DNA of 64,000 nucleotides from Actinopolyspora saharensis. GTDB taxonomy: Bacteria > Actinomycetota > Actinomycetes > Mycobacteriales > Pseudonocardiaceae. The notes under the pieces were generated by a model. The model saw only the letters and a program-made list of their open reading frames with translations, had not been told where the DNA came from and did no database searches. A program made the position numbers and the translations under genes. The stretch lies in contig NZ_FNKO01000002.1 of assembly GCF_900100925.1 (NCBI RefSeq), forward strand, positions 992,001 through 1,056,000. The letters are read 5' to 3'. Below are positions 44,358-54,207 of this stretch, one piece after another. Every line of letters starts with the position of its first letter. Position 1 is the first letter of the stretch.

Positions 44358-45286
44358 GCGAGACACGTAGTAACCCGCCCGGGGTCCGGTTCCTGCCCAA
44401 CGCGGTAACCGTGCTGGCGATGTGCGCGGGGCTGTCCGCCGTGCAGTTCGCGCTCAACCAGCAGTTGGAGGGAGCCATCGCCGCCACGGCGGTGGCCGCC
44501 GTGCTCGACGGCCTGGACGGCCGGATAGCACGGCTGCTGGACGCCACCAGCAAGATGGGCGCCGAGCTCGACTCGCTCTCCGACGCGATGTCCTTCGGGG
44601 TGGCGCCCGCCCTCACCCTCTACGCCTGGCAGCTGGCCGGGAACCGGGTCGGCTGGGTGGTGGCCCTGGTCTTCGCGGTGTGCATGATCCTGCGGCTCGC
44701 GCGTTTCAACACGCTGCTCGACGACGGGGAGCAGCCGTCGTTCAGCAAGGAGTTCTTCGTCGGGGTTCCCGCCCCGGCGGCGGGCCTGCTCGCGCTGCTG
44801 CCGATCGTGATCACCGCGGCCGCGGGCGGTGACGGCTGGTGGTCGGCCCAGCCGACCGTGATGGTCTGGATGCTCGCGATCGCCGCTCTCGCGGTGAGCA
44901 GGGTCCCGACGTTGTCGTTGAAAACGGTCAAGGTCCCGGCCAAGCTGGTCGCACCGCTGCTGGTGCTGGTGGCGCTGCTCGCGGCCGGCATCGTGACCTA
45001 CCCGCTGATCTCGCTGACGATCGCGCTGGCCGGTTACCTCGTGCACGTGCCGTACGCCGTGTACCGCCACCACTGGCTGGCCAACCACCCGGAGGCCTGG
45101 GAGGTCCCGCCGCGGGAGCGCAGGGCCATCCGCCGCAGTCAACGGCGGCTCGGGCTGCGTCCCCCGCTGCGTCGCCGGGTCGCCGGGGCCGCGCGGCGGG
45201 TCAGGTTGCCCCGTCGCAATGGTGACCGCGACCGGGAGAACAGGCGCAGCTACCGGGCGCTGGGGCTGCGGCACCGCTCGAAGTGA
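44354..45286 (+). CDS. pssA: CDP-diacylglycerol-serine O-phosphatidyltransferase
   Basis: The 310-residue integral membrane enzyme makes phosphatidylserine. The CDP-alcohol phosphotransferase motif is intact: DGLDGRIARLLDATSKMGAE followed by LDSLSD. About six to eight hydrophobic helices are visible. The C-terminus is a strongly basic tail of about 60 residues. ATGA overlap with psd. Confidence 0.95.
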   Translation: MSETRSNPPGVRFLPNAVTVLAMCAGLSAVQFALNQQLEGAIAATAVAAVLDGLDGRIARLLDATSKMGAELDSLSDAMSFGVAPALTLYAWQLAGNRVGWVVALVFAVCMILRLARFNTLLDDGEQPSFSKEFFVGVPAPAAGLLALLPIVITAAAGGDGWWSAQPTVMVWMLAIAALAVSRVPTLSLKTVKVPAKLVAPLLVLVALLAAGIVTYPLISLTIALAGYLVHVPYAVYRHHWLANHPEAWEVPPRERRAIRRSQRRLGLRPPLRRRVAGAARRVRLPRRNGDRDRENRRSYRALGLRHRSK

Positions 45287-45291
45287 GCCCG

Positions 45292-45329
45292 TCGGCGGGC
45301 GGTGTCCCGACTCCGGGGCCGCCCGCCGA
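45292..45329 (+). terminator. Hairpin terminator after pssA
   Basis: TCGGCGGGCGG (45292-45302) pairs with CCGCCCGCCGA (45319-45329) across 16 nt, five bases after the pssA stop. Confidence 0.7.
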
Positions 45330-45408
45330 ACGTGCTCGGCGGATCGGCACTGCCACGCACGGCGGGGGCCGGAGCGCACCACCCGAGCGGGCCGAGCCGT
45401 GCAGTCTC

Positions 45409-45414
45409 TACGCT
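45409..45414 (+). promoter_or_regulatory. Putative -10 box of the leaderless AAA ATPase gene
   Basis: TACGCT ends 6 nt before the GTG at 45421. Confidence 0.45.
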
Positions 45415-45420
45415 CGAGTC

Positions 45421-47703
45421 GTGAGCACGACTTCGTCGATCACCCTCACCGCCAGGTTGACCAACTCGGCCGCGGAGAACCGCCGCGGAGTGCTGCGGCT
45501 GCACCCCGAGGTGCTGGACGCCCTCGGGCTGAGCAGTCTCGACGCGGTCCGGATCACCGGATCCAGCGACACCGTGGCGCTGGCCGCGAGCACCAGGATC
45601 GGCGAGTCCACGGGCGCGGTGCTCGTCGACGACATCATCCTGCGCAACGCGGGTGCCACCGAGGGCAGCACGCTCCTCGTCACCCCTGAACGGGTGCACA
45701 CGGCCCGCTCGATCACCGTTTCCGGTTCGCGGATGGCCACCGCTTCGATATCCCCGGAAACGCTGCGTCTCGCGCTCACGGGCAAGGTGCTGCTGGCCGG
45801 GGACGCGGTTTCGCTGCTGCCCCAGGACCTCATCGGCGGAACCACCGGGGCGGCGGGGGCGGTCCGCGGCAGGCTTTCCGCCTCGTTCGGCAGCACCTGG
45901 ACCAACGAGCTGGTCACCATCGCAGCCACGGATCCGGCCGGGGCGGTGGCGGTCCGCCCCGGGACGCTGGTCGACTGGCAGCGCACCACTGGGGCTTCGG
46001 CGGGGTCGGAGGCGGGGCCGGAGGCTGCTTCGCCGTCGCCGACGACTTCACAGCGGCGAGCGCCCGATCGCTCCGCCGCGGAGCCCGCCGCTGCCCCGGC
46101 CGAGGTGGGCGGGCAGCGGATCCTGCCGCTTTCCGATCTGGTTTCCGGAAGACAGGCGGCCGCCCGGTTGGACGAGTGGCTGCGGCTCTCCTTCCGTCAA
46201 CCCGAGCTGCTGGAACGCCTCGGCACCACGGCACGGCTGGGGGTGCTGCTCAGCGGCCCCTCCGGGGTGGGCAAGGCGACGATGGTTCGTTCGGTAACCG
46301 CGGCCGTGGAGGCCGAGCTCGTGGAGCTGAGCGGTCCGAGCGTCGCCGCCCTGGAAGCCGCGACCGCTGCGGAACGGGTTCACGAGGCGGTGCGGCGGGC
46401 GCGTGCGGCGGCGAGCCGGAGCGGCGGTTGCGTACTGCTGGTCACTGATGTGGAGGAGCTCCTTCCCGCCGCTGACCCACCGCCGCTTTCCACGGTGGCG
46501 CTGGACGCGCTGCGCTCGGCCACGGCCGAGCGCGGGGTGGCGCTCGTGCTCACCAGCGCTTCCCCGCAGGAAGTGGCCCCGGGAGCTCGGGAGCCCGGGC
46601 TCGCCGACCGGGAGCTGACCGTCGGTCCTCCCGACGTGTCGACCCGCACCGAGCTGCTCCGGGTGCTGCTCGGGCAGACCCCGCTGCACCGCGATGTGGA
46701 CGTGGGCCGGCTCGCCGAACGCACCCCCGGTTTCGTCGCCGCCGACCTGGAGGCGTTGTGCGGGGAGGCGGCCGTGCAGGCCGCGCTGCGGCACCGCACC
46801 GAGCACGACGTGGAGGAACCCTGCGTGGAGGCCGAGGACTTCGAGCGGGCGCTGTCCTCCGTGCGCCCCATCTCGATGTCCACGACGGACACGCTGCGGA
46901 CCGGCGATCTCACCCTGGACGACGTCGGGGACATGACCGAGGTCAAGCAGGCGCTGAACGAGACGGTGCTCTGGCCGCTGAGCTACCCGGACTCCTTCGC
47001 CAGGCTGGGGGTTCGTCCGTCTCGCGGGGTGCTGCTGCACGGTCCGCCCGGCTGCGGGAAGACCTTCCTGGTGCGGGCGCTGGCCGGTTCTGGCGAGCTC
47101 AACGCGATAGCGGTCAAGGGGGCGGAGCTGCTGGACAAGATGGTCGGCGAGTCCGAGCGCGCGGTGCGCGAGCTGTTCGCCAGGGCCGCGGAGGCCGCCC
47201 CGACCCTGGTGTTCCTGGACGAGATCGACGCGCTCGCCCCGGTGCGGGGACAGTCCTCCAACTCGGGGGTCACGGACCGGGTGGTGGCCGCGCTGCTGAC
47301 CGAGCTGGACGGGGTGGAGCCGTTGCGCGACGTCGTGGTGATCGGGGCGACCAACCGGCCCGAGCTGGTGGACCCGGCGCTGCTGCGGCCGGGCAGGCTC
47401 GAGCGCTCCATCGGGGTTCCGCCGCCCGACGCGAAGGCGCGGGCCGAGATCCTGCGCTCCGCCAGCAGGAACACCCCGCTGGCTTCCGATGTGGACCCGG
47501 AGGTGCTGGCCGAGTCCCTCGAGGGGTACTCGGCCGCCGACTGCTCAGCGCTGATCAGGGAGGCGGCCCTCGCCGCGCTGCGGGAGAGCATGGACGCGAC
47601 CGAGGTGTCGGCCACGCACGTCGAGGCCGCGCGCTCCCGGGTGCGTCCTTCGCTGTCCGCGGAGCAGCTGGCCGCGTTCGAAGCGTACGAGCAAGGAGGG
47701 TGA
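45421..47703 (+). CDS. Tandem AAA ATPase, Cdc48/VAT-like
   Basis: The 760-residue protein has an N-terminal double-psi-barrel-like region (about 1-190) and two AAA modules. Module 1 is worn: Walker A is GPSGVGKAT and Walker B VLLVTDVEEL lacks the usual DE. Module 2 is intact: GPPGCGKTF, FLDEIDALAP, sensor GATNRPE and the Arg finger region LLRPGRLE. It resembles the mycobacterial Rv0435c-type ATPase that also neighbours pssA and psd. The probable role is ATP-driven remodelling or unfolding of proteins. GTG at 45421 is chosen for the -10-like TACGCT 6 nt upstream. Confidence 0.9.
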   Translation: MSTTSSITLTARLTNSAAENRRGVLRLHPEVLDALGLSSLDAVRITGSSDTVALAASTRIGESTGAVLVDDIILRNAGATEGSTLLVTPERVHTARSITVSGSRMATASISPETLRLALTGKVLLAGDAVSLLPQDLIGGTTGAAGAVRGRLSASFGSTWTNELVTIAATDPAGAVAVRPGTLVDWQRTTGASAGSEAGPEAASPSPTTSQRRAPDRSAAEPAAAPAEVGGQRILPLSDLVSGRQAAARLDEWLRLSFRQPELLERLGTTARLGVLLSGPSGVGKATMVRSVTAAVEAELVELSGPSVAALEAATAAERVHEAVRRARAAASRSGGCVLLVTDVEELLPAADPPPLSTVALDALRSATAERGVALVLTSASPQEVAPGAREPGLADRELTVGPPDVSTRTELLRVLLGQTPLHRDVDVGRLAERTPGFVAADLEALCGEAAVQAALRHRTEHDVEEPCVEAEDFERALSSVRPISMSTTDTLRTGDLTLDDVGDMTEVKQALNETVLWPLSYPDSFARLGVRPSRGVLLHGPPGCGKTFLVRALAGSGELNAIAVKGAELLDKMVGESERAVRELFARAAEAAPTLVFLDEIDALAPVRGQSSNSGVTDRVVAALLTELDGVEPLRDVVVIGATNRPELVDPALLRPGRLERSIGVPPPDAKARAEILRSASRNTPLASDVDPEVLAESLEGYSAADCSALIREAALAALRESMDATEVSATHVEAARSRVRPSLSAEQLAAFEAYEQGG

Positions 47704-47723
47704 ACGGGCCGCATCTTCGGGTA

Positions 47724-47754
47724 GGCCCCGCGGCGGCGCTTTGCGTGCGGGGCC
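47724..47754 (+). terminator. Hairpin terminator after the AAA ATPase gene
   Basis: GGCCCCGC (47724-47731) pairs with GCGGGGCC (47747-47754) around 15 nt, 20 bases after the stop. Confidence 0.65.
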
Positions 47755-47776
47755 GGTTGCTTGGGTGGCCGGGTGG

Positions 47777-47878
47777 CCGTCACGTGAGTCGGCGCCTTGC
47801 TGTGTTGGAGGGCACATCGAGTAGCGGCACGCCCCACGGTGCCCTGCCGCCTTGCAACGCGTCCGACTCACGCACCGG
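47777..47878 (-). ncRNA. Hairpin 1, copy B (inverted), with compensated inner stem
   Basis: The outer core GTGAGTCGG (47784-47792) pairs with CCGACTCAC (47863-47871). On the minus strand the inner stem is AGGGCAC/GTGCCCT (47839-47845 with 47809-47815). Copies A and C have GGGCCGCTC/GAGCGGCCC. The loop strands GCGTTGCAAGGC and CAACACAGCAAGGCG are retained. Confidence 0.55.
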
Positions 47879-48063
47879 ATCTCCTCGTCCTGACCGAGCT
47901 GAAGCACCTGCGCTGGGATGCGCCCCCGAGTTGAGCTTCTCGGGATTTCCCTTCGGCGCGCCAGCGCCGAACCCCCGGACAGGAACTCCCAATCGAGGGG
48001 GCCACGCCAACGCGAATGCTCTGAGCCCGAGCCATCAGCACCGCCGCGGGTTCTCAGTCGAGT

Positions 48064-48129
48064 GCCCGGCGAGGACAGCCTCGACGTTGTGTAGGTGCCT
48101 ACCCGATGTCGAGGATCCCGCAGCCGGGC
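48064..48129 (+). repeat. Hairpin 2 with compensated stems
   Basis: Three nested stems are visible: GCCCGGC (48064-48070)/GCCGGGC (48123-48129), CCTCGAC (48079-48085)/GTCGAGG (48108-48114) and GTAGG (48091-48095)/CCTAC (48098-48102). The copy at 57933-57998 has CCCCGAC/GTCGGGG and GTAG/CTAC at the same places. Confidence 0.65.
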
Positions 48130-48184
48130 GCCGAATGAGGTTCCGCCAAGCAACCACCCACGCAGGACGAGCCGTCGACCCTAA

Positions 48185-48862
48185 CTACCCCAGGCCGTCG
48201 TAGTTCTTGGTGACTATCACGATAACCCCGGGACTGGCGTCGGATATGCCGTCGAACCTGGGTTCGGTCCGCACGTCGAGTTTCCGCGCCACCGTTTCGG
48301 CCTTGGAGCGCTCGCCGGTGTCCGGTCGGTAGTACACGGTCGTGACGGGGATGCGCCCTCCCGAGTAGTTGTTCACCTCGGCCACGTCGAACCCGGCGCC
48401 GCGCAGGTCGTCCGCAGCGCGGTGCGCGAGCCCCTCGATCTTGCTGTTGTTGTACACCCGCAGGGAGACGCTCTCGGACTTCCCGGAGGAGTCCGAGCCG
48501 CCCTCCCGGGAGCCGGTGTTGTCCGGGCTCCGGTTCTCCGAGGTAACCCGCTGCGGTGGGGAGCTGGGCGCGCTCGACTCCTCGGGGGGTGCTGAGGAGG
48601 TGGACTGCTCCGCTTCCTCCGTGTTCTCCCCGCCGTTCTCCGCGCTCTCGGTGGGGCTCGTCCCCGTCGATGTGCTTTCGCTCTCGGAGGCGGTCCGCGA
48701 GCTCGTCGCCACCGGTCCGGTGGAGGGTTCGGCCACCGTGTCGCTCTCACCGGCGAACACCGAGGCCGTTCCGAAGACGAGCGCGAGCGCTCCGATTCCT
48801 ATGAGCGTGAAACCGCCGATCCGCGCTGCGGAGGGGCCGGTGGGGGGTTCTCCGGAGGTCAT
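48185..48862 (-). CDS. LytR C-terminal domain membrane protein
   Basis: The protein has about 225 residues: one membrane helix (about 16-38), a long disordered Ser/Glu/Thr-rich spacer (about 40-130) and a C-terminal LytR_C domain (VSLRVYNNSKIEGLAHRAAD ... VTTVYYRPDTG ... VIVIVTKNYDG). Similar proteins follow the DUF3263 gene in other actinobacteria, for instance Rv0431. The role is probably in the cell envelope but not established. ATG at 48862 shares TGATG with the upstream stop. Confidence 0.85.
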   Translation of the reverse strand: MTSGEPPTGPSAARIGGFTLIGIGALALVFGTASVFAGESDTVAEPSTGPVATSSRTASESESTSTGTSPTESAENGGENTEEAEQSTSSAPPEESSAPSSPPQRVTSENRSPDNTGSREGGSDSSGKSESVSLRVYNNSKIEGLAHRAADDLRGAGFDVAEVNNYSGGRIPVTTVYYRPDTGERSKAETVARKLDVRTEPRFDGISDASPGVIVIVTKNYDGLG

Positions 48863-49344
48863 CAACTACTCCCGTACGGGTCCGGGACGTGTGGGGCCGA
48901 GCCGAACGCGGCCGAGCGGCGTTCGCGACGCAGTCGCTTGATCAGCATCGGCTCGCTCCGCATCGCCGCGGGCTTGTCCAGCAGATCATCGAGCAGGTGC
49001 CGGTACTCGGACAGGGTGAGCGCGAACAGCTCCCGAACCGCTCGTTCCTTGCTGTCCGTGCCCTTCCACCACTGACGTTCGAAGGCGAGCACTTCGCGCT
49101 CACGCTCGGTCAGCTCGTCGGGGCGGACTTCCTCGCCGGTGTCGTCGACCGCGCTCCCCCTGGCCTGTTCGGGAACGCGCTCGATCGGCTGAGTCATAGG
49201 TTCGACGGCGCGTAAGTGCCCGCGGGGTCTCTCCTCGGCGGGTCCTTCAGCGCCGGATTCCGATTCGGGTCGCTCGGCGGTGCGCGCGCGCTGCTGGCAC
49301 TGCCGCGCGATCTCGTGTGCGGTCAACATCTGGGCGGCGTCCAT
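48862..49344 (-). CDS. DUF3263 protein
   Basis: The 160-residue protein carries the DUF3263 domain in its C-terminal half ([20 protein letters not shown], ... [15 protein letters not shown]... [11 protein letters not shown]), which has a helix-turn-helix look. Relatives are about 100 residues, so the first 75 residues are extra. ATG at 49344 is chosen because GAGGT lies 5 bp upstream; ATG at 49197 would give a 111-residue core protein but lacks a clear ribosome site. It is coupled to the LytR_C gene. Confidence 0.82.
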   Translation of the reverse strand: MDAAQMLTAHEIARQCQQRARTAERPESESGAEGPAEERPRGHLRAVEPMTQPIERVPEQARGSAVDDTGEEVRPDELTEREREVLAFERQWWKGTDSKERAVRELFALTLSEYRHLLDDLLDKPAAMRSEPMLIKRLRRERRSAAFGSAPHVPDPYGSS

Positions 49345-49543
49345 GTCGCACCTCGCCTCACGATCGACTATCCGCACCGGAAGGCACCGGTTCGTGCCCC
49401 CTACGCATTACACCATGTCTTGATCAAAACGGGGTCACGTCACGCTCCCGAGTGATGACATCAGCGTGGCGCTCCGCGTCGGCGCGAGGTGCGCCTGCGG
49501 TCGTGTTCACCTCGGGGGAACCCTCCGCTCCCGAAGTACCGGA

Positions 49544-49549
49544 TATGGT
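49544..49549 (+). promoter_or_regulatory. Putative -10 box of leaderless def
   Basis: TATGGT ends 7 nt before the ATG at 49557. Confidence 0.5.
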
Positions 49550-49556
49550 TTCGCGC

Positions 49557-50129
49557 ATGACCGTCCACCCGATCCGCATCGCGGGCGACCCGGTGCTGTA
49601 CACCGAGACCCGGCCAGTGACGTCTCACGACGAGCAGTTGCGCACCCTCATCGAGGACATGTTCGAGACCATGGACGCCGCCAACGGCGTGGGGCTCGCT
49701 GCCAATCAGATCGGGGTGGATCTGCGCCTGTTCGTCTACGACTGCCCGGACGACGAGGGGGTCAACCACCGCGGGGTGGTCGTCAACCCGCGCCTGGAGA
49801 CCTCGGAGGTGCCGTTGACCATGCCCGATCCGGACGAGGACTGGGAGGGGTGCCTCTCCGTGCCGGGCGAGTCCTTCCCCACCGGACGCGCCGACTGGGC
49901 CAGGGTTCGGGGAACCGACGGCGACGGTGCGGAGATCGAGGTGGAGGGGACCGGGCACTTCGCCCGGTGCCTGCAGCACGAGACCGATCACCTGGACGGC
50001 AGGCTGTACCTGAGCAGGCTGACGGGCAGGCACGTGCGGGCCGCGAAGAAGATGCTCAAGCGCAACGGCTGGACCGAGGCGGGGCACTCCTGGAATCCCG
50101 AAAGCGATCCGGACCCCTTCTCCGACTGA
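49557..50129 (+). CDS. def: Peptide deformylase
   Basis: The 190-residue metalloenzyme removes the N-terminal formyl group from new proteins. All three motifs are intact: [19 protein letters not shown] with the metal Cys, and QHETDHLDG (HEXXH). The start at 49557 follows a -10-like TATGGT; ATG at 49545 in frame is part of that box. It diverges from the DUF3263 gene, as in mycobacteria. Confidence 0.95.
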   Translation: MTVHPIRIAGDPVLYTETRPVTSHDEQLRTLIEDMFETMDAANGVGLAANQIGVDLRLFVYDCPDDEGVNHRGVVVNPRLETSEVPLTMPDPDEDWEGCLSVPGESFPTGRADWARVRGTDGDGAEIEVEGTGHFARCLQHETDHLDGRLYLSRLTGRHVRAAKKMLKRNGWTEAGHSWNPESDPDPFSD

Positions 50130-50392
50130 TCCGCGCGCCAGCCCTCGGGCACGTCCAGGTTCCGCCAGGTGTCGAGCAGCTCCCCGAACTCGCGGGCGAG
50201 AGTACCGGTGCGGGCGCCACAGCGCGCTCACCTCCCGCGTCATGGTCGTCACGCATCGTGTCCTCCCGCTGTCGCGCCGGTGCCCGCGCCTCTGCTCGGC
50301 AGCGTAGCGACTCCTCGCCCGGCCGTCAGCGGTTCGGAGTCGCGTTGCGGACGCTCCACCTGAGGGCTAAGGTCTGGCGCCGACAACTGAAA
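50130..50392. other. Gap between def and the thiC riboswitch
   Basis: No intact gene was found. On the minus strand 50133-50215 encodes a short open stretch with [24 protein letters not shown] and a downstream continuation. It resembles the N-terminus of some Uma2-type proteins but has no start codon and may be a remnant. Confidence 0.35.
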
Positions 50393-52192
<1,800 letters not shown>

Positions 52193-52202
52193 GGGGCGCA
52201 CC

Positions 52203-52232
52203 GCGGCCGCAGGCCCCGGGGCCGGCGGCCGC
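52203..52232 (+). terminator. Hairpin terminator after thiC
   Basis: GCGGCCG (52203-52209) pairs with CGGCCGC (52226-52232), with GGCCCC/GGGGCC inside, starting 10 nt after the stop. Confidence 0.65.
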
Positions 52233-52526
52233 TCTCGCCCGGAGGCGGGCCGCTCGCCGCGCAGGTGGCTGCTCGCGTGCCGGAAGTCCCCGAGAAGCCT
52301 GTCACCCCAACGCAGGCGCTCTGAGCCTGAGCAACCGGCACCGCCGCGGGTTCTCTCGGGGTGCTCTCGCGAGGAAGGCCCGACGTTGTGTAGGCCGCTA
52401 CCCGATGTCGGGGCACCCGCAGCCGGGCGCCGACCGAGGCACCGCCAAGTGCTACCTACGACAAGCGACTCCTCGAAAGAGCCTCACCCCAACGCGAGCG
52501 CTTCAGCCCACGCAGGAGGAGAAGCT

Positions 52527-52626
52527 CCGGTGCGTGAGTCGGATGCATTGCAAGGCCGGGCCGCTCGCCGCGTAGGTCGCTACTCAAGAGCGGCCCAACA
52601 CAGCAAGGCACCGACTCACGTGCCGG
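52527..52626 (+). ncRNA. Hairpin 1, copy C: 100-nt structured element
   Basis: Outer stem CCGGTGC plus GTGAGTCGG (52527-52542) pairs with CCGACTCAC plus GTGCCGG (52611-52626). Inner stem GGGCCGCTC (52558-52566) pairs with GAGCGGCCC (52588-52596). It is the same length as copy A (100 nt) and differs at only a few positions. It lies 40-150 bp upstream of thiD. Confidence 0.55.
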
Positions 52627-52666
52627 CTAACCGACCAACCGACCCAACTACCCCCGTACGGACTCC

Positions 52667-52672
52667 TAAAAT
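52667..52672 (+). promoter_or_regulatory. Putative -10 box of leaderless thiD
   Basis: TAAAAT, a near-perfect -10, ends 7 nt before the ATG at 52680. Its last bases overlap an in-frame ATG at 52671, which is therefore unlikely to be the start. Confidence 0.55.
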
Positions 52673-52679
52673 GAGTGGG

Positions 52680-53540
52680 ATGGACTCGACCTCAGGCACC
52701 CACCGCCCCGCCAACAACACGGCTCCGCCGACGGCGCTGACCATCGCCGGTTCGGATTCGGGTGGAAGCGCGGGGATGCACGCGGACCTGCGCACCTTCT
52801 TCTCCTGCGGGGTCCACGGGATGACCGCGGTCACGGCGGTGACCGTGCAGAACACGGTCGGTGTGAGCGATGTGGTCGAGATCCCCCCGGAGACCGTGGC
52901 GGCCCAGATCGAGTCCGTGGCCTCGGACATCGGGGTGCGCGCGGCCAAGACGGGGGTGTTGGCCTCGGCCGAGTGCATCGAGGCGGTGCTGCGGGCCTGC
53001 GACCGGCAGGGCATCGGCGGTGCGGGGCGGACGCCGTTGGTGATCGATCCGGTCGCCGCCTCGCGCAGCGGTGAGCCGCTGCTGCGCGACGACGCGCTGG
53101 AGGCGCTGCGCACCGAGGCCTTCCGGCGCGCGACCCTGGTCACCCCGAATCTGGACGAGGTGCGGTTGCTCACCGGGATCGACGTGCGCGGTCGGGAGCA
53201 GCTGTGGGACGCGGCGAAGGCGATCTACGACTTCGGGCCGAGCTACGTGCTGATCAAGAGCGGGCACCTGGCGGAGGACTCCGAGTGCGTGGACCTGCTG
53301 TTCGACGGGAACGAGGCCACGATGCTGCCGGGGCCGCGCTACTCCACCGTGCACACCCACGGGGCGGGGGACGCCTTCGCCTCGGCCACCACGGCCGCTC
53401 TCGCGCGGGGCGCTTCGGTGCCTCGGGCCGTGCGGATGGGCAAGCGGTTCGTCACGCGCTCGGTGGAGCACGCCTACCCGCTCGGCAGCGGGGTCGGCCC
53501 CGTCTCGACCTTCTGGCGGATCAGCAGTCGCTCGATCTGA
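52680..53540 (+). CDS. thiD: Hydroxymethylpyrimidine/phosphomethylpyrimidine kinase
   Basis: The 286-residue ribokinase-fold enzyme phosphorylates HMP and HMP-P for thiamine synthesis. [20 protein letters not shown] opens the domain. [12 protein letters not shown] and the anion-hole/catalytic [10 protein letters not shown] near the C-terminus are intact. It lacks the TPP riboswitch that controls thiC. Its start is set by the leaderless-type promoter described above. Confidence 0.94.
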   Translation: MDSTSGTHRPANNTAPPTALTIAGSDSGGSAGMHADLRTFFSCGVHGMTAVTAVTVQNTVGVSDVVEIPPETVAAQIESVASDIGVRAAKTGVLASAECIEAVLRACDRQGIGGAGRTPLVIDPVAASRSGEPLLRDDALEALRTEAFRRATLVTPNLDEVRLLTGIDVRGREQLWDAAKAIYDFGPSYVLIKSGHLAEDSECVDLLFDGNEATMLPGPRYSTVHTHGAGDAFASATTAALARGASVPRAVRMGKRFVTRSVEHAYPLGSGVGPVSTFWRISSRSI

Positions 53541-53582
53541 TCGCTGTCCGGCGCTCGCTCCGGTGCGGAGGCCTCGCTCCGG

Positions 53583-53801
53583 TCAGCGCCGGTAGCGCTC
53601 GGAACGCAGGCCGTCCAGGAAGGCCTTCCACGCTCGCGGGGAGACCGCGAGCACGCCGTCCTCCGGGCTCTTGGAGTCCCGCACGGCCGTGAACCCCGCG
53701 CCGAAGGCCACCTCGACGCAGTTGCCGCTGCCGCTTCCTGCGCCGCCTGACCGGGTGCTCCTGCACCACGTGCTCGTCAGCGGAAGAAGTCGACTGGCCA
53801 T
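53583..53801 (-). CDS. DUF397 protein
   Basis: The 72-residue protein fits DUF397: TWCRSTRSGG, GNCVEVAFGAGFTAVRDSKS and VSPRAWKAFLDGLR. Such genes normally sit directly downstream of a paired XRE-family regulator with a DUF5753 domain, forming actinobacterial regulator pairs. Here only a 48-codon fragment of that partner remains upstream. ATG at 53801 has AGGAG 8 bp upstream. Confidence 0.85.
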   Translation of the reverse strand: MASRLLPLTSTWCRSTRSGGAGSGSGNCVEVAFGAGFTAVRDSKSPEDGVLAVSPRAWKAFLDGLRSERYRR

Positions 53802-53856
53802 GGTGTGTGCTCCTCGCACGCTCGGGAGCGGCTCTTCAGAACCTGCTCGACCAAAG

Positions 53857-54000
53857 CTACCGAATCAGTCTGCGAGTGGGAACGCTCCGTGAGGATACGG
53901 ATTCGTCCAGGACGACGTGGTGCTGCAGCGGCTCCGCGCGACGGAGGATCCGTTGGCGTGCCAACCGAGCGGTGACACGTCGTTCGACGATGTCCTCGGA
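53857..54000 (-). pseudogene. Fragment of an XRE/DUF5753 regulator
   Basis: A 48-codon open stretch ending in TAG encodes SEDIVERRVTARLARQRILR, then EPLQHHVVLDESV. These match the middle of DUF5753 (…ARLARQ… then …VVLDE…). The helix-turn-helix and the rest of the domain are absent upstream, and the C-terminal part is truncated. It lies 56 bp upstream of the DUF397 gene, the expected position of its partner. Confidence 0.55.
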
Positions 54001-54207
54001 AAGCCCCGGGTCCTTTCGGGAACACGCCCCCTCATCGAGTGATTTTCCTCGCTACCCAGTAACCCCGATCGTGGTGTGTGTCGACATCCCCGACGAAGGC
54101 GCGGATACCACGGACGGGTGGTTTCGCGGGCCACGGCCAACGTGGCCCGATCGTCGGCGCCGACGGCTCATCAGCACGACCATCAGCCGAAGCGTGGGGC
54201 GAATTCT

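Larger units (their letters stand above)
47704..48184. other. Convergent intergenic region with terminator and repeats
   Basis: No gene is present. In order it contains the terminator at 47724-47754, hairpin 1 inverted (47777-47878), and the small hairpin TTCGGCGC/GCGCCGAA (47952-47971). The shared module (AGGAACTCCC, then CTCTGAGCCCGAGCCATCAG) and hairpin 2 (48064-48129) follow. Confidence 0.8.
52233..52679 (+). repeat. Dispersed intergenic repeat between thiC and thiD, with both hairpins
   Basis: No gene is present. The shared module CTCTGAGCCTGAGCAACCGG, GCACCGCCGCGGGTTCTC is followed by hairpin 2. Its stems here are CCCGAC at 52379-52384 with GTCGGG at 52407-52412, and GTAG/CTAC inside; the outermost stem is lost. 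Then comes GCGCCGACCGAGGCACCGCC, a second partial module and hairpin 1 (52527-52626). This copy has the most complete order of parts. Confidence 0.82.

Noticed and set aside
52320..52575. Apparent protein-coding tails running through the dispersed repeats
   Set aside because: Similar peptides appear at 19.9 and 52.5 kb only because the nucleotide repeat is shared. The frames have no starts or ribosome sites, and the stems covary at the base level, not the codon level.
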